NCBI RefSeq assembly: GCF_029931775.1
Contig: NC_079325.1
Coordinates: 21,619,461-21,683,460, forward strand
Origin: Euleptes europaea
Taxonomy: Eukaryota > Chordata > Lepidosauria > Squamata > Sphaerodactylidae
DNA: 64,000 nt
Direction: 5' to 3'
Under the pieces are notes generated by a model that was not told the origin of the DNA, searched no databases, and saw only the letters and a program-made list of their open reading frames with translations. Shown piece after piece: positions 48,238 through 60,484 of this stretch. Position 1 is the stretch's first letter. The number at the start of each line of letters is the position of its first letter. A program made the translations under genes and the position numbers.

Positions 48238-48532
48238 GGTCTTTTAATCGTGGCTGTTTTCCTCGTGGTCACCCCTCTGACGACTTCTGGTTTTTGTTGT
48301 GATTATGCATACCGTTTCCGGCCGTCAGAGGTCACCTCGCTCTCCCCCTGCATTTCCCCACGTTTTGCCCGGGTTTTCAGAGGCCTGTTTTATCTCAAAT
48401 TTGAAAACGTGGGGAAACGCAGGGGGAGAGCGAGGCGACCTCTGACGGCTGGAAACGGCATGCATAATCAAAACACAGACCCGAAGTCGTCGGAGGGGTG
48501 ACCGCGAGAGAAACAGCCATGCACAAAAGACC
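48238..48532. mobile_element. 295-bp foldback Harbinger-like MITE
   Basis: ggtcttttaatcgtggctgt ... cagccatgcacaaaagacc; perfect ttc duplication (48235-48237; 48533-48535). Arms of about 125 bases pair with few mismatches around tttatctcaaatttg-like sequence. Confidence 0.85.
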
Positions 48533-48535
48533 TTC

Positions 48536-50940
48536 AGCAGAGCTTACAGAGAGCCTCCTTGTCAGGTTAACAACAGGCTAGACAAAAACCTGGCCTTGTT
48601 TGAGTCTCTAAGGGTGAAGCTTTAGGTGATCTGGATCTAAACATTCACCGGCTACTTGGCTATTAAAGGGACAGCAGCCCAGGTACACCAAGGGATACTC
48701 CTACAACCCGGTGAAACGTTCCCTCAAATGAATAAAATATGAACATTAAAAAGGTAAGAAAAACTGGAAGTGAAGCTATGCCTTGGCTGAGTGACAACGC
48801 ATGGCTTCTGAGGTAGATAATTCCAACAACGACCTCTCTGTATCAGGGATTATGCAGAAGAGTTTCTATCTTTCCCAGGACTGAAAGTCAAGGGGGCTCA
48901 GGATCTGGAAAGATCAAATTTGAACATTCAAGTTGCAAAGGATATGGTTTTGAAAAGCAACCTGGCATGTCTGGGAACTGAATTCATTTTACCTGTTTTG
49001 GATGCATTTTATGAGAGCTGAAATCAAGACAATTTCATGCCATTTACAAACAGCGAGCGCTTCGTTCCCAATTGAATTAACGCTGCGTTTCAGATTGCTT
49101 CACTACTGTAAAATAATTACTATTTCAAGCAGTTTGGTCTGGGAATAAAAGTATGTCACTCTTTCCATTTTTTTTTTTTAAATTCAGACTTTGAGTCAGC
49201 AGTGTGGCAAAGCCATTATCTGGAGAGGAGTTGTTGATCCTCCGAATTTGAAATGATGATTTGAATTTGTCACACCCATCCAGTGCTACGGTTCACTTCA
49301 TAAACCTCCCTTCTGGTCCCTTATTTATACCAATTGATGGACACAACAATTTTGAAAACTCTCCTAATTGGCTTCCTCAGAAGACAAACAGTAATGATTC
49401 AAGATATAATCCGGTGGAATGGAAGGTTTAGAAAGACAGCAGAAAGTTAAAGATTCATTTGCTCTCCGCTGTCCCTCACTTCAGTCACAAATGGAGGCCA
49501 AACCAGGCCAATTCTTGCTAGCTTCCTTGCCTGCTGAGAGCAGGACTGGGGAGAATGCAGAGCTAATTTATCAAGGGATCCCCCCTGTAGGTCTGGCCTG
49601 GCAGAGACCTCCCCCCCCCCCGCCTCCATGATCTTGGACAGGAACAGCATAAATAGCTGATTTAGAAGTTCAGCCCACAGAAGGAGCCTTCGGTGAACGA
49701 GAGATTAAAAAGCTACACTTTCAAAAAAGTATCACTGATTATGGTTCTAGGAATAGTACTTTTATGCGTGTCACAAAATCCCTGGTACCCCAATGAATCT
49801 TTGCTGCACCCCTTAGCTTTGTTTTTCTACAGTGATTCCCGTAACAGGGTGACTAGATACCAAGGAGACCAGAAATCCTGCAAGAAGTTTGCAGAGGGGA
49901 TTTTGACAGGAGCAGTTTTTCACTCTTGCCAGCATGACAATTTGCACACGTCCAAGCGTTCTGCTCTACACGACTGCTGAAAAGTACAGCAGCTCTGTCT
50001 TCCCCTGTATTCGACCACACTCCTGATCAACAGGAGATCAGATCAGCAGAGAGAGCAACTCAGAACGGCCTTCTTTTTGAAGGGGCCTGGGTGAGTGGAT
50101 CTGGGGTACAGCTGCGCCTCCCTTTTGAAGTCATGCAACCACCTCGACCAGGGGAACTGTGGTATCGAGCAAGTGATCTGGCCTACAAGACTTGCAGTAC
50201 AAAACCCCTTTGAGGACAGGGCTGCCATATTGTTTTGCTTTTCTAGCTTTAGAAGTTACATGACAGAAATCCAAGAGGTGCAGTTTCCCAACCATGGAAA
50301 TGTAGTGACATGAAATTCACCTATCCTGATGAATTTCTGCCTGTTTGAGGCATGCCCCTGTGACTATCAAAGCCACGCCCAGCCTCCAGAAGGCTCTTAC
50401 CAACCAATCACCACTCAACAGTGATCCAGCCGACCAGGAGAATGTGGGGGAGAATGGATGGCGGAAGCAGATGGGTATCTGACGATAGGAGCTTTGACTT
50501 GCCCCAAAAATCTTGTTGGTCTCAAAGATGCTACTGGTCTTGAATCTAGCTGAAAGCAGACAGTTAAGATGCCAGACAGGGCTGGGTAAAAAGGAAGAGT
50601 AAAGATGAAGTCAGGAAATCAGGACCTATCTCAAAATTCCTCACGCTGAAGAGGGAATTAGAAGGGCTTTTCTTTGGAAAAGGGGAAATCGTAAGCCCAT
50701 TCTAATGTGTCAAGCTCTTAGTGAGATGCTTTGGCTGAAAGCCAGGTTCAAAAGCGACAATTACTGAATAGTTAAATGAAATATTGTGTCATCTCAATTT
50801 GTGCAGTATGAGTCCAGTACTGGTGGGCCACTACTCTTTTCACTCTCTCCGAAGTGAATCAAAATAAAACTTTCTCTTCAGGGATAAGCTGTGTCTCAAC
50901 CTACATTTAACCCACTAAGCATAATATTATACCCAGTTCA
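48536..50940. other. Intergenic stretch, no assigned gene
   Basis: No familiar repeat fills it. A plus-strand frame at 49683-49800 encodes a lysine-rich start and a hydrophobic segment (VSLIMVLGIVLLCV) after an acceptor-like cagcccacag; it is unassigned. A C-run lies at 49611-49621. Confidence 0.3.
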
Positions 50941-50944
50941 AGTG

Positions 50945-51215
50945 AACTCATTCATGGAGGAGAGGGCTATCCGAGGCTACTAGTCAAAGTGGATATTAGT
51001 CATGATGCATACCTATTCTCTCCAGGATCAGAGGAGCATGCCTGTTATATTGGGTGCTTTGGGACAAAGGCAGGACAATGCTCCTGCAGTCGTCTTGTTT
51101 GTGGGCTTCCTAGAGGCACCTGGTTGGCCACTGTGTGAACAGGCTGCTGGACTTGATGGACCTGGGTCTGATCCAGCAGGGCCTTTCTGATGTTCTTGTG
51201 TTCTTAACCCTCAGA
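50945..51215 (-). repeat. Reptile-wide interspersed repeat (gaacataag family)
   Basis: Reverse orientation: catggaggagagggctatcc ... ccagcagggcctttctgatg. Confidence 0.7.
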
Positions 51216-51696
51216 TGCGTGACTGTTAAAAAAACAAAAAAACCTGCTCTCGTATCGCACTACCACTTTCTCTGCAAATACAGCACCTTAACTAAACAGA
51301 AAAGGGGTACAGAAATTATCCCAGCATTTTGGCCCTTCCCTCACTCCTGTTCTCAGAGAAGAAACATAACAGCCCCCTCACCCCACTATGATGAGGAACC
51401 TACGTATTTTCAGAGCAGCACTTCCCTTTTTTTTCTGACACTGCTGCCTAGATATCTAAAGCATCAATTCGCAATACAGGAAGACTCTCCGGGCAACATT
51501 GTTAGCAGTGGTAGACTTTGCGCTGTGTTTTAGCCTCAGACTTCAGAGGGGGACTATAGAGAGACTACAGGCAGGTCAGGGCCCTGAGCATCTCTCCTTT
51601 CTGCTGCTCTGATGCTATCTCTTTGATGTGTAGATTCCTACTTTCAGATGAATCTTCCTTCCTTCCTGCCTTCTGGCTGACACCATCCTTCCGGCT

Positions 51697-51985
51697 GGTG
51701 GTTAAGAGCTGTGGTTTGGAGCTGTGGAGTCTGTTCTGGAGAACTGGGTTTGCTTCCCTACTCCTCCGCATGAGCGGTGGAGGCTAATCTGGTGAACTGG
51801 ATTTGTTTCCCCACTCCTCCACATGAAGCCAGCTGGGTGACCTTGGGCCAGTCATGCTCTTTCAGCCCCGCCTACCTCACAAGGTATCTGTTGTGGGGAG
51901 GGGAAGGGAAGGTGATCGTAAGCCCTTTTGATTCTGCCTTAAGTGGTAAAGAAAGTCGGCATATAAAAACCAATTCTTCTTCTCA
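51697..51985 (+). repeat. tRNA-derived SINE, long type
   Basis: 5' worn head (tggttaagagctgtggtttg), duplicated box-B block, tail gtcggcatataaaaaccaat. Confidence 0.8.
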
Positions 51986-51989
51986 CGTT

Positions 51990-53390
51990 CTCATTCTCCA
52001 CACTCATTCTCCATCGGGGCACCATGTGGGCGGACAGGCCTCCATCCATCCCAGTTAGGTAAACTAGATTAAAATCCTGTCGCTACTCTATCCTGTTTAG
52101 GATGAAGTTCCTTCCAATTAAGGACTCAAAAAAAATAGTTTTGCCAAAATAAAAAGGCTCCATGTGTAAATTCGCTTCCCTGAAGCACATACCAAGTCAA
52201 TTCCGCTGTGGCACGTGTCTTCAGCACTCTGTCAATCCTTCAGAAGTTTCACTGGACCCTTTGCAGTCACAACCAAAATGAAGCTGCAGTGAAAAAGCCG
52301 CCTGTTCACTGAAGGGCGTTATCTTGGTACGGCTGCATTCAAGAACAGCCTCCACCGACCGTTAACAGTCACCGTTTTCATTTGGCCGTCATGCAAAAGG
52401 AGACAAAGTTGTGTGCGTTTCAAAATACCTGAGTCAGCATCAAAAACGGTACAGGTCCATTCTGTCACGAGTCCATTCAGTCTAACGCTTTGCCGGTGAA
52501 CTACCCACAAAGAGCAGGTAACTCCACAGGTGCAAATTCAATGTCACATCAGAATTGGCAGTAGATCCCAGGAGGGGAAAAAAATAGGGTTAAAGGAACA
52601 GAATCATGCCTGTAACCTATACAGTGCCTAACACCCAGCTGGCTTTACGTAAATGATGAATAAATGCTGATGACCGCGAGACGAGATGCAAAGTAGCCAC
52701 TTCTTGAATTCTTTGACTGGAAGTGCCATCTGTAGAGTAAGGTATGAGCACCAGCAAACCTTGTGACCAGACAACAGGGGAATAATTTCTTCCCAGGAGT
52801 CAATATAGTTAACGCTGATGTAAAATTAGGGGGGTCATGATTCACAGGGCCACGGAGCAGCCTTCTAAGATCTAGATGGTCGTCGCAGCCCTGAGAAGAA
52901 AGAAGAAGGAAAAGGAAACAGTCATTTAGTTCTGAGTGGGAGCTCCCATCAAAGCCAGCAGGCCTTAATCCAACAAAGCCATTTAGCCCGCCAGCCGCCG
53001 ACCAGCCCAGACTTACCTTTCATTGAAAGGCAAACAAACACAGCGAGAGGAATCAATAAGCGAGTGTATGACTGTATTGTGTAACTAGCTCTTCAAAACT
53101 CCTAAGTGGATTTTCCGACAGTGGAAAACAAACTAGTTTCCCCCCACCCCATGATAATCCAAGAAGAGCAGCCAAGAAAAGCAAAACAAGTCTAAGAAAC
53201 CCGCTCACACGTCCCTACAGCCAATGCTGGTCAAAGCACTGGGCTACCTGTGAAGCACACAGGAGGGTCGTGTATCTCCAAACACCAGTGCAGCATCATG
53301 GTTAACAGACAGAGCTATTGGTCAGGACACCCCTGGTTCAGTTCTTAAGTTGGCTACGACTACCTCACCAGGAAGCCTAAGGACAAGTCT
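51990..53390. other. Intergenic stretch, nothing assigned
   Basis: No familiar repeat or coding motif. A good donor sequence on the minus strand (GAAAG|gtaagt near 53010) has no exon I could defend. Confidence 0.3.
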
Positions 53391-53396
53391 CACTCT

Positions 53397-53578
53397 GGGC
53401 AAAAACGAATGAGAGGTTTTGCCTTGGATTTGCCGCTCTTTAAATGCACATTTTCCCCAGCCAAATTCTAGGAACTCAAAAAATAAGCCCCCATGCAGAG
53501 TTTTCAGAATTCAGATGGGGGAAATGTGCATCTAGAGAGCGGCAAATCCAAGGGAAAACCTCCCATGCATTTTCGCCC
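53397..53578. mobile_element. 182-bp foldback MITE, Harbinger-like
   Basis: Sister of 31066-31246: gggcaaaaacgaatgagagg ... cctcccatgcattttcgccc. Flanks tct/tgt, 2 of 3. Confidence 0.75.
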
Positions 53579-53579
53579 T

Positions 53580-55250
53580 GTCTCTTAGGACCAATTTCGC
53601 ATTTGGGGTTTTAATGAGTTAGGTCTGGCCATCCAAGAACCATTCAAGCTGTTCCATGAAACCTGACTTGGATTTTGGGAAACCTGGACCTCACTTATTT
53701 AAAAACCCCTGCGTGCCAGCAGACTGCAACCAGAGGTACTGTCTTCCAAGGTACACATCCTCCAAAATGTGTCCATCTCTCTTTCACATGTAACGTGCTT
53801 ATTTGCAGCAAACACCGGAGTGGTGACATAAAGCGTGACTCAGCTCTCAATGTCACATACCCATTTTTATTTTTTAGGAATGTAGAAATGAATGGGGGGA
53901 AAGCTGGCTGGATCCAACCCACAAACTCTTGGGTCGTTTGAGACTGAAAAACAGAATCGGAGTCTGCAACCAAGAGCGGAAGTACGGAGTGGGAGGGGCT
54001 GATCAAAACTTCCTCTTCCTGCTGTTTTCCCACTCTGAATTATTCCTCCCTGCTCACCGTTGCGTTCCATCTGCCAAGGCAAAAGATTGGCCCTATTATC
54101 TTTTCATCTGTGGGGAGACAGGCAGATCAGAGAGGGATATTCTGAGTGGACAAACACCAGGAAAAGAACAGATTAAGGGCCCCCTAAGGTCTTTTCAGGG
54201 GCAATGTGAATGAATTCCAAAGTGTATTGCTTTTGTTTTTGTAGGCATGTGCAAATCTGACTTGGATCAGGACCATGGGGGCAAGGGGAGGGTTATTTAA
54301 AAAAAAAAACCTTTTCCAGTCCCGAAATCCCCCCTGGAGATATATTTGTCCCCTTGAGGCTAACATACAAGGCGTGGTTAGGACCTGTGTGTTGAGTGTA
54401 ATAGGGCAAACTATGGGGCCATTTCAGGTCAAGAAAATGGCAAAGAGGGGAAAGGCTGAATCCATTGCCCCCCCCCCCACATCACAGTTCTGATCTGAAT
54501 CTGGGCACCAGGTGCCTGCTTTTTAAGGGGGGGGAACCCTCCTGGGAGCTCACCTGCGGAACTCCCAACATCGAATTGGAAGGCTTAACTATGTTACAGT
54601 ATCCTTGTGTTGTGTCCCCTGCCATATCCACCCCTGTGCTGTCCAGCAGATGTGCGCTGGGCATTCAGTGCTCAGAACTGAATTCTCCAGTATACATGGG
54701 CATGTTGTTCATTATGACCATAGCGCATGGGGCGAGGAAGCTTAAGCCTCCCGCCACACCATTTTCCCAACCTGAAATGGCCCCAGGAAGCTGCAGCGGG
54801 CCCTACTGAGAAACTCACATGTACTGAGAGGGTACTCTGAAGAAAACAGGACGGGCCCAGAGTCCTTGGTTGCTGCAAAGCCTTGCCCTTCAAAGGCTGG
54901 GCTTTCCTTCCTTCCAAACACCATATATGGCATCTGGATCCTGGGAGAGTGAGCAATGTTACCAAGATAAGCATTTGGGATCAAATTCTTCGCCTACGCT
55001 CGGTGACAGACAGCCCTTCAGATGCTTCCACCACATTCAGTGCACAGAATTCTGGGCCCGAAGTTAAGAAAAGTCCTGGGTTCTCAGCCCCAGCCTTCCA
55101 GTTTGGAAAATGGGCATGATATTCTCTGGGATGAGGTGAAAATAGGGGAGTCCTGTGGAACTCTTTGCCAAAAAGAGCTTAGCAAAAGATAACGGATAAT
55201 AAGAAATTGCTGAGATTCTAATATGACCACAGGCTGTACTTGTACATGTT
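53580..55250. other. Intergenic stretch, nothing assigned
   Basis: Several open frames of 60-114 codons on both strands show no recognisable motif and no consistent splice signals. Confidence 0.3.
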
Positions 55251-55254
55251 TTAA

Positions 55255-55497
55255 AGAAGAAGGGTTGGTTTTTATACCCCGTTTTTCTCTACCTTTAAGG
55301 AGTCTCAAAGCAGCTTACATTAGCCTTCCCTTCCCCTCCCCACAACAGACACCTTGTGAGGTAGGTGGGGCTGAGAGAGTTCAGAGAGAACTGTGACTAG
55401 CCCAAGGTGACCCAGCAGGCTTCATGTGGAGGAGCAGGGAATCAAACTCGGTTCTCCAAATTGGAGTCCATTCTCTTAACCACTACACCAAACTGGT
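55255..55497 (-). repeat. tRNA-derived SINE, long type
   Basis: Tail gaagggttggtttttatacc first; head ctcttaaccactacaccaaa last. Confidence 0.8.
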
Positions 55498-55499
55498 CC

Positions 55500-56435
55500 A
55501 CAGCTTGAGCCTGCTGGGCATTTATAGCTTCTGGACACATCTCTTGCACTGCGATCCGAAGAACACTTGCCTGGGAGTAGACCTGCTGAGGATTGCTCTG
55601 TTGCTCTTTTTTCCCAACGCACACTTGTTCCTCCTGCTCCGTCACCCTTAGCCATCCAAAAGTCTCCCGCTCCCTCCAGCGATTCTGGCCTTCCTCCTCT
55701 GCTGCCCCTCTTGTTTGGAACTACCACCCAGGGCAGTTGGGTGAAGGATGCTTCCCCTTTCACATCCTTCAAAACTCCCTCCTCAAAAGTTACCGTTTAA
55801 GTACAGGTCACCTCCAGCTCCCACAGAAGCCTGCCCTTCAACAAAGAACTGCTTCCCACGTAGGTAATAATCATTACCTACGTGATAAGTAAAACAATGA
55901 TTATTACCTATGTGATAAGTAAACAATTTTAAAACCAAGAAATTAATGATTTATTACAAGAAAATGTTCAGTGAGATCTAAAATGTTTAAATGCTCATGA
56001 TAAATGATAGAGTTTATGGTATTAGTGGGTTGTTGTTTTTAAGTTCAGTCTATGCTGAGGCTTGGAGGATGAAATATGTTTTAGTGAGTTTTAAGATGTG
56101 TAAATGTCCACGATGAATGACCGAAGTTACGGTTATAGGTTTTTTAAAAAAAGTTCAGACCATGCCGAGGCTCAGAGGATGAAATATGTTTTATCTTTTT
56201 CCCCTTTCCCTTTTTTCTTTTCCTGTATCCCTTTATATAAAAAATAAAATTAAAACAAAACTAAGAACTGCTTCCGAGATCTTGCTTTGTGTAGCCCCAT
56301 CTTCATAAATAAAACAGGAGAGTGCCATAGAGTGGCATCACAATGGTAGAATTTTACTCACTGTTTTTGTATGGGCCGCTCCACTAACAAGCTAGTTAGG
56401 GTATGTCAAACCAGGTTCTCAAACCATGGTTTGAT
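55500..56435. other. Intergenic stretch with an imperfect tandem duplication
   Basis: Around 55975-56080 and 56085-56185 a ~105-base segment is repeated with changes (gaggatgaaatatgttttag / gaggatgaaatatgttttat). A short inverted pair (acgtaggtaataatcattac / attacctacgtgat) lies at 55858-55885. No gene seen. Confidence 0.5.
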
Positions 56436-56439
56436 GTGC

Positions 56440-56660
56440 CAGCATGGTATAATTGTTACAGTGTGAGAGCGTGATCTGAGAGACCCGGGTTCAGATCCCT
56501 CCTCTGCCGTGGAAACTCACTTGATGACTTTGGGCCAGTCTCCCAGTCTAACCTACCTCACAGGGTTGTTGTTGTTGTGGGGAAATGGAGGAGAATGGCG
56601 TTGTAAGCTGCTTTGGGTCCCCAGTGGGGAGAGAACTGGGGTCTAAATGCATAAACACAT
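56440..56660 (+). repeat. Short Sauria-type SINE, nearly full
   Basis: tgccagcatggtataattgt head, gggttcagatcc box B, cagggttgttgttgttgtgg body. Confidence 0.8.
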
Positions 56661-56664
56661 TAAC

Positions 56665-57215
56665 CACAGTCAAGTCTTAACTATGCTTTCATATAACGTC
56701 TGAACATGGACATCCTTGCTCCCTTCTGGATTGTTCCCCAGTTCTGTCCTTGTCTCAGTAGGACACTAGCCAGAGCTCGGCAGGGGAAAAAGGGAAAAGT
56801 CAACGCATAGGTCAAGGCAAACCAGGATTGAAATGATCATCTGCAACCCAAACCCTGGTTGCACAAACTAACCATCAACCATGCTTTCATGTTATATTTG
56901 AACCAGTCGAGTGCAGGATACGATTTTTAAAAAATAAATAAATAGCTGGAAGAAATGCATTTCTTTCCCTGCTTATCCCTGCCTCTTGCTCCAACCGGTC
57001 CCTTTGCCGTCTCCCCCATGTCAGGTTTACAGACTGTAATCTCCTTGGGGCAAGGACTATATAAGCTAATAAACACAAACCCTTCCCACTACGCCTAGAT
57101 GCGTAGCTGCTCTCTGTGGATACTCAACATACTCTGCATGCTCAGAGAGGTACTGTTTTCTCTTTTTTTACTTCATGCACCCCACGGCTGAAGTCTGGCA
57201 CTGAAAACAAATTCC
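56665..57215. other. Intergenic stretch, nothing assigned
   Basis: No coding motif or familiar repeat. Confidence 0.3.
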
Positions 57216-57219
57216 CAAG

Positions 57220-57360
57220 CTAATCCTTGTCGACAGCCGGTTCCTCAGCTTGAATTCTTAGCAATTTGTCTATCAGACGGTTTAGATCTTCCATGACCAT
57301 GATCAGAATTTCAAAAGGATACTCACATTCTTCTCTTTGCTCCCTCCCATCAGATTCCAT
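57220..57360 (-). CDS. Small ORF (46 codons) with strong start context, unassigned
   Basis: The ATG at 57360-57358 sits in gaaggccATGG, an excellent vertebrate start context, 34 bases after an acceptor-like ctttttta-aaag. The product (46 residues, stop 57222-57220) is acidic at the start (MESDGREQREEC) and then forms one amphipathic helix (EILIMVMEDLNRLIDKLLRI). The helix recalls the N-terminal coil of the meiotic protein SYCE3 (MLKMLSDLNKDLEKLL), compared from memory only. A strong donor, GAAT|gtgagt, lies inside the frame, so it may instead be the start of a first coding exon. I do not claim a function. Confidence 0.3.
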   Translation of the reverse strand: MESDGREQREECEYPFEILIMVMEDLNRLIDKLLRIQAEEPAVDKD

Positions 57361-57724
57361 GGCCTTCCCCTATTTCTTTGATGGGAAATCTTTTAAAAAA
57401 GAAAAGACTGGTCAGGTTTTCAATGATCTTTTTCACTAGAGCATCCCAATTTCTACCTTGCAGGGAGGGTTTTTCTTGTTACTCCCAAAGCCACTGAGTT
57501 ACACCTGGTCCGAGCAGATCTTTCTTTCTCAGTTTCTGCTTAAGCGGACATTGCTGCATTTCCTCTCCTCCCAGCTAAGAGCCTTCTGAAGCAATTCAGA
57601 CCAGCTGAAGCTGACCCCTTGCAAGGGTGTGGACCAAGTAGCTGGATTTGCTTACTGGGGAGGCACAATACGGAACAATGCTTGGGATCCATTACTGTTC
57701 GCCTGGGGAATGTTGTTTATGTTA

Positions 57725-58185
57725 TTTAGTACATTTTTTAATCCCACCCATTCTCCAAGGAGCTGAAGGCAGCGTACATCATTCTCGCCTCCTCCATTTT
57801 ATCCTTACAACAACCCTGTGAGGTTGATCACGATAGGTAGCCGTGTTAGTCTGTCTGTAGCAGTAGAAAAGAGCAAGAGTCCGGTAGCACCTGAAAGACC
57901 GACAGAATTCCTGGCAAGGTATGAGCTTTCGTGAGTCACAGCTCACTTCTTTAGACAGCTGAAGAAGTGAGCTGTGGCTCATGAAAGTTCATACCCTGCC
58001 AGGAATTTTGTCGGTCTTTCAGGTGCTACCGGACTCTTGCTCTTTTCTACTGCCTGTGAGGTAGGTTAGACTGAGAGAGAGTGATTGGCCCGAAGTTATC
58101 CACTAAGTTTCATGGTACAGTAGAGATTTTAACCTGGGTCTCCCAGACCCGTCTGACACTCTAACCGTTATACCACATTGGATTT
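57725..58185 (-). repeat. Short Sauria-type SINE split by an insertion
   Basis: Tail and body (ttaatcccacccattctcca ... acaaccctgtgaggt) left of 57825; body and head (aggttagactgagagag ... aaccgttataccacattgg) right of 58062. Confidence 0.85.
57825..58052. mobile_element. Self-complementary element with a 10-bp target duplication
   Basis: cctgtgaggt at 57815-57824 and 58053-58062, and removing the insert restores the SINE. Head tgatcacgataggtagccgt, arms agtagaaaagagcaagagtc ... gactcttgctcttttctact. Same family as 9329-9537. Confidence 0.85.
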
Positions 58186-58477
58186 TGCACAAAAGCTCAA
58201 TTCTTGTGAGAGAGATACATGCAAGATAAGCATCTGTGCAACTGATCTCAGTCTTTCTTCCTGACCATGGTCTCATCCTTTGCCTGTCCATTACTCTTAA
58301 AACAGGATGATATATTTCAGCCCCTTCACTTAGGCACCATTTAATTCCAGCTGCTCATTCCTTTTAGCAGAAGCAACCCCTGCTGATTTCATGGCCCCAT
58401 GTGAAAAAATCCCTTCCTTTTCCTAGCAAACTGAATTAAACTTGGCGGCGGTGGAGAAATATTAGTGCTCCATTGGC

Positions 58478-58700
58478 AGCCAGCACAGCATAGCGGTCTG
58501 AGTGTTGGGCAAGGATCTGGGAGGCTTGGGTTCAAGCCTCCACTCTGATATGAAGCTTATTGGGAGACCTTGGGCCAGTCCCACACTGTCAGCCTAACCT
58601 ACCTCCCAGGGTTGTTGTGAAAATAAAATGGGGCGAGGAGAGAACAGTGTATGCCATCTTGAGGAAGGATGGGATTTAAAGTGTACTAAATAAATAAAAT
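58478..58700 (+). repeat. Short Sauria-type SINE, nearly full
   Basis: agccagcacagcatagcggt head, gggttcaagcct box B, cagggttgttgtgaaaataa body. Confidence 0.8.
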
Positions 58701-59617
58701 TTCTAAAAGAAAACCCTTGATTCACACTTCCAGGTGGTAGAAATGCACATAAGCACAGAGTAAGTGAAAAAATTAGTACTAGGCAAAGAACAGGCAAAAC
58801 TGAAATGAAATTCAAGACAACATCACAATCAACCATTGTTTGACTAAACCCTGGCAGGTTGCAGCATTTGAAAGCAGATGGTTCACCTAACCAGGGTTTG
58901 TCAGGTAGTACCAAACTGAGATTAGAGCTGATTTGTTATCTACAGTTTCTACTCATTGTGATTCGAGGTGATACCTAAATTAACAAGGTACAATTTGTGG
59001 AGTAGCACTGTCCCTCATGGCTGCCTGGCACACAAAATATAGAGAGGATTTCCTCCTTGCCGAGAGGTGGGAAAGGAAAGACAAGCCAAGATTTACAGAA
59101 AAAGAGTTTGTTGCATCTGAAAGACTTACAAGGTGATCCTGAACAAAGTCCACTGAAGTCAATGGGCTTAGATGGGTAGAACTCTGCTTAGGATGGCACA
59201 GTTAATGGAATTTGTTGCCCAACTCATGGTTTATCGTGACATCTGAATACAGGCTGATCTAGAGATCTATATGGTTCCTTGGCAAAAATCATGCTTTACA
59301 CACACTCAGGGGTTGCATCCTACCAACTTTTAGGCAGGAGATCATGGGACACATTTAAACAAAATCCAGGTGGAATGGGTACTGAAGTGAGAAAGGTAAT
59401 TGGGTGAGATCAGAAGTCAATAGGATCCAGGGCCAGGTCTAGGGTTTGGTCCTTAGCACCTCCAGTAAAAACATCTCAAGTAGCTTGGGAGCAACAGCAG
59501 TCAATTCTAGACCAGGTTGGTCAATGGTCTTAATAAGTTTAAGCCACAATACATGTTACACACACGTTTCACGGAAAAGCAGCCTGAAATACCTCTTTTT
59601 GCTAGAGAAGGTCCTTA

Positions 59618-59915
59618 GAAGAAGAAGAGTTGGTTTTTATATGCCGACTTTCTCTACCACTTAAGGGAGAATCAAACCGGCTTACAATCACCTTCCCTTC
59701 CCCACCCCAAGCAGACACCCTTTGACGTATGTGAGGCTGAGAGAGCTCTAAGAGAACTGCGTCTGGCCCAAGGCCACCCAGCTGGCTTCATGTGGAGGAG
59801 TGGGGGAACCAACCCGGTTCACCACCGCTCATGTGGAGGAGTGGGGAATCAAACCTGGTTCTCCAGATTAAAGTCCACAGCTCCAAACCACTGCTCTTAA
59901 CCACTACCCCATACT
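59618..59915 (-). repeat. tRNA-derived SINE, long type
   Basis: Tail gaagaagagttggtttttat first; head actgctcttaaccactaccc last. Confidence 0.85.
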
Positions 59916-60319
59916 AGGGATGGAGTAGGGAAAGCACGTGTGAAACCCAGTTGGAGAGGGAACCCTTGGGGGAGCAAAATACATGCATGGGGGAGCGGTG
60001 AGTCAAGTGGAGAAACAGCAGGTGGGTAAGGGTTGGATGGTGACCTTCCCTCTGGCACACTTTTTCTCTCACGTGTAACCTTCTGGAACTCATCAAAGCA
60101 AGGACTGTTGGGTTACTGATCGATGTTTGGGTGTAACATTTGCCCAGTTGTATGCTCACATGCACTGGACTCATCCTCACTTAGGGCTGAGTTATGATCT
60201 ACCCAGAACATGTGCCTGCTGGGGTGAACTCCGCAGGGAGATGTGTCTCTCTGACCATGTCACCGTAACTCTTTAGGATGCGCATCTAGCAAGCATGCAG
60301 TGGATACAACTCAGGCACC

Positions 60320-60480
60320 GTGTGGTGAATGACGAGTTAGACAAGGACTGGGGAACCCTGGGTTCAAATCCCCACTCACCTATGAAGCTCACTGGGTGAT
60401 CTTTGGCTTGGCGCTCTCAGCCTAACTTACCACACAAGGTTGTTGTGAGGTTAAAGTGGGAAGGAAGGGAGAGCATGTGT
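60320..60480 (+). repeat. Short Sauria-type SINE fragment
   Basis: aaccctgggttcaaatcccc box B, gaagctcactgggtgatct, aggttgttgtgaggttaaag. Confidence 0.65.
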
Positions 60481-60484
60481 GCTC

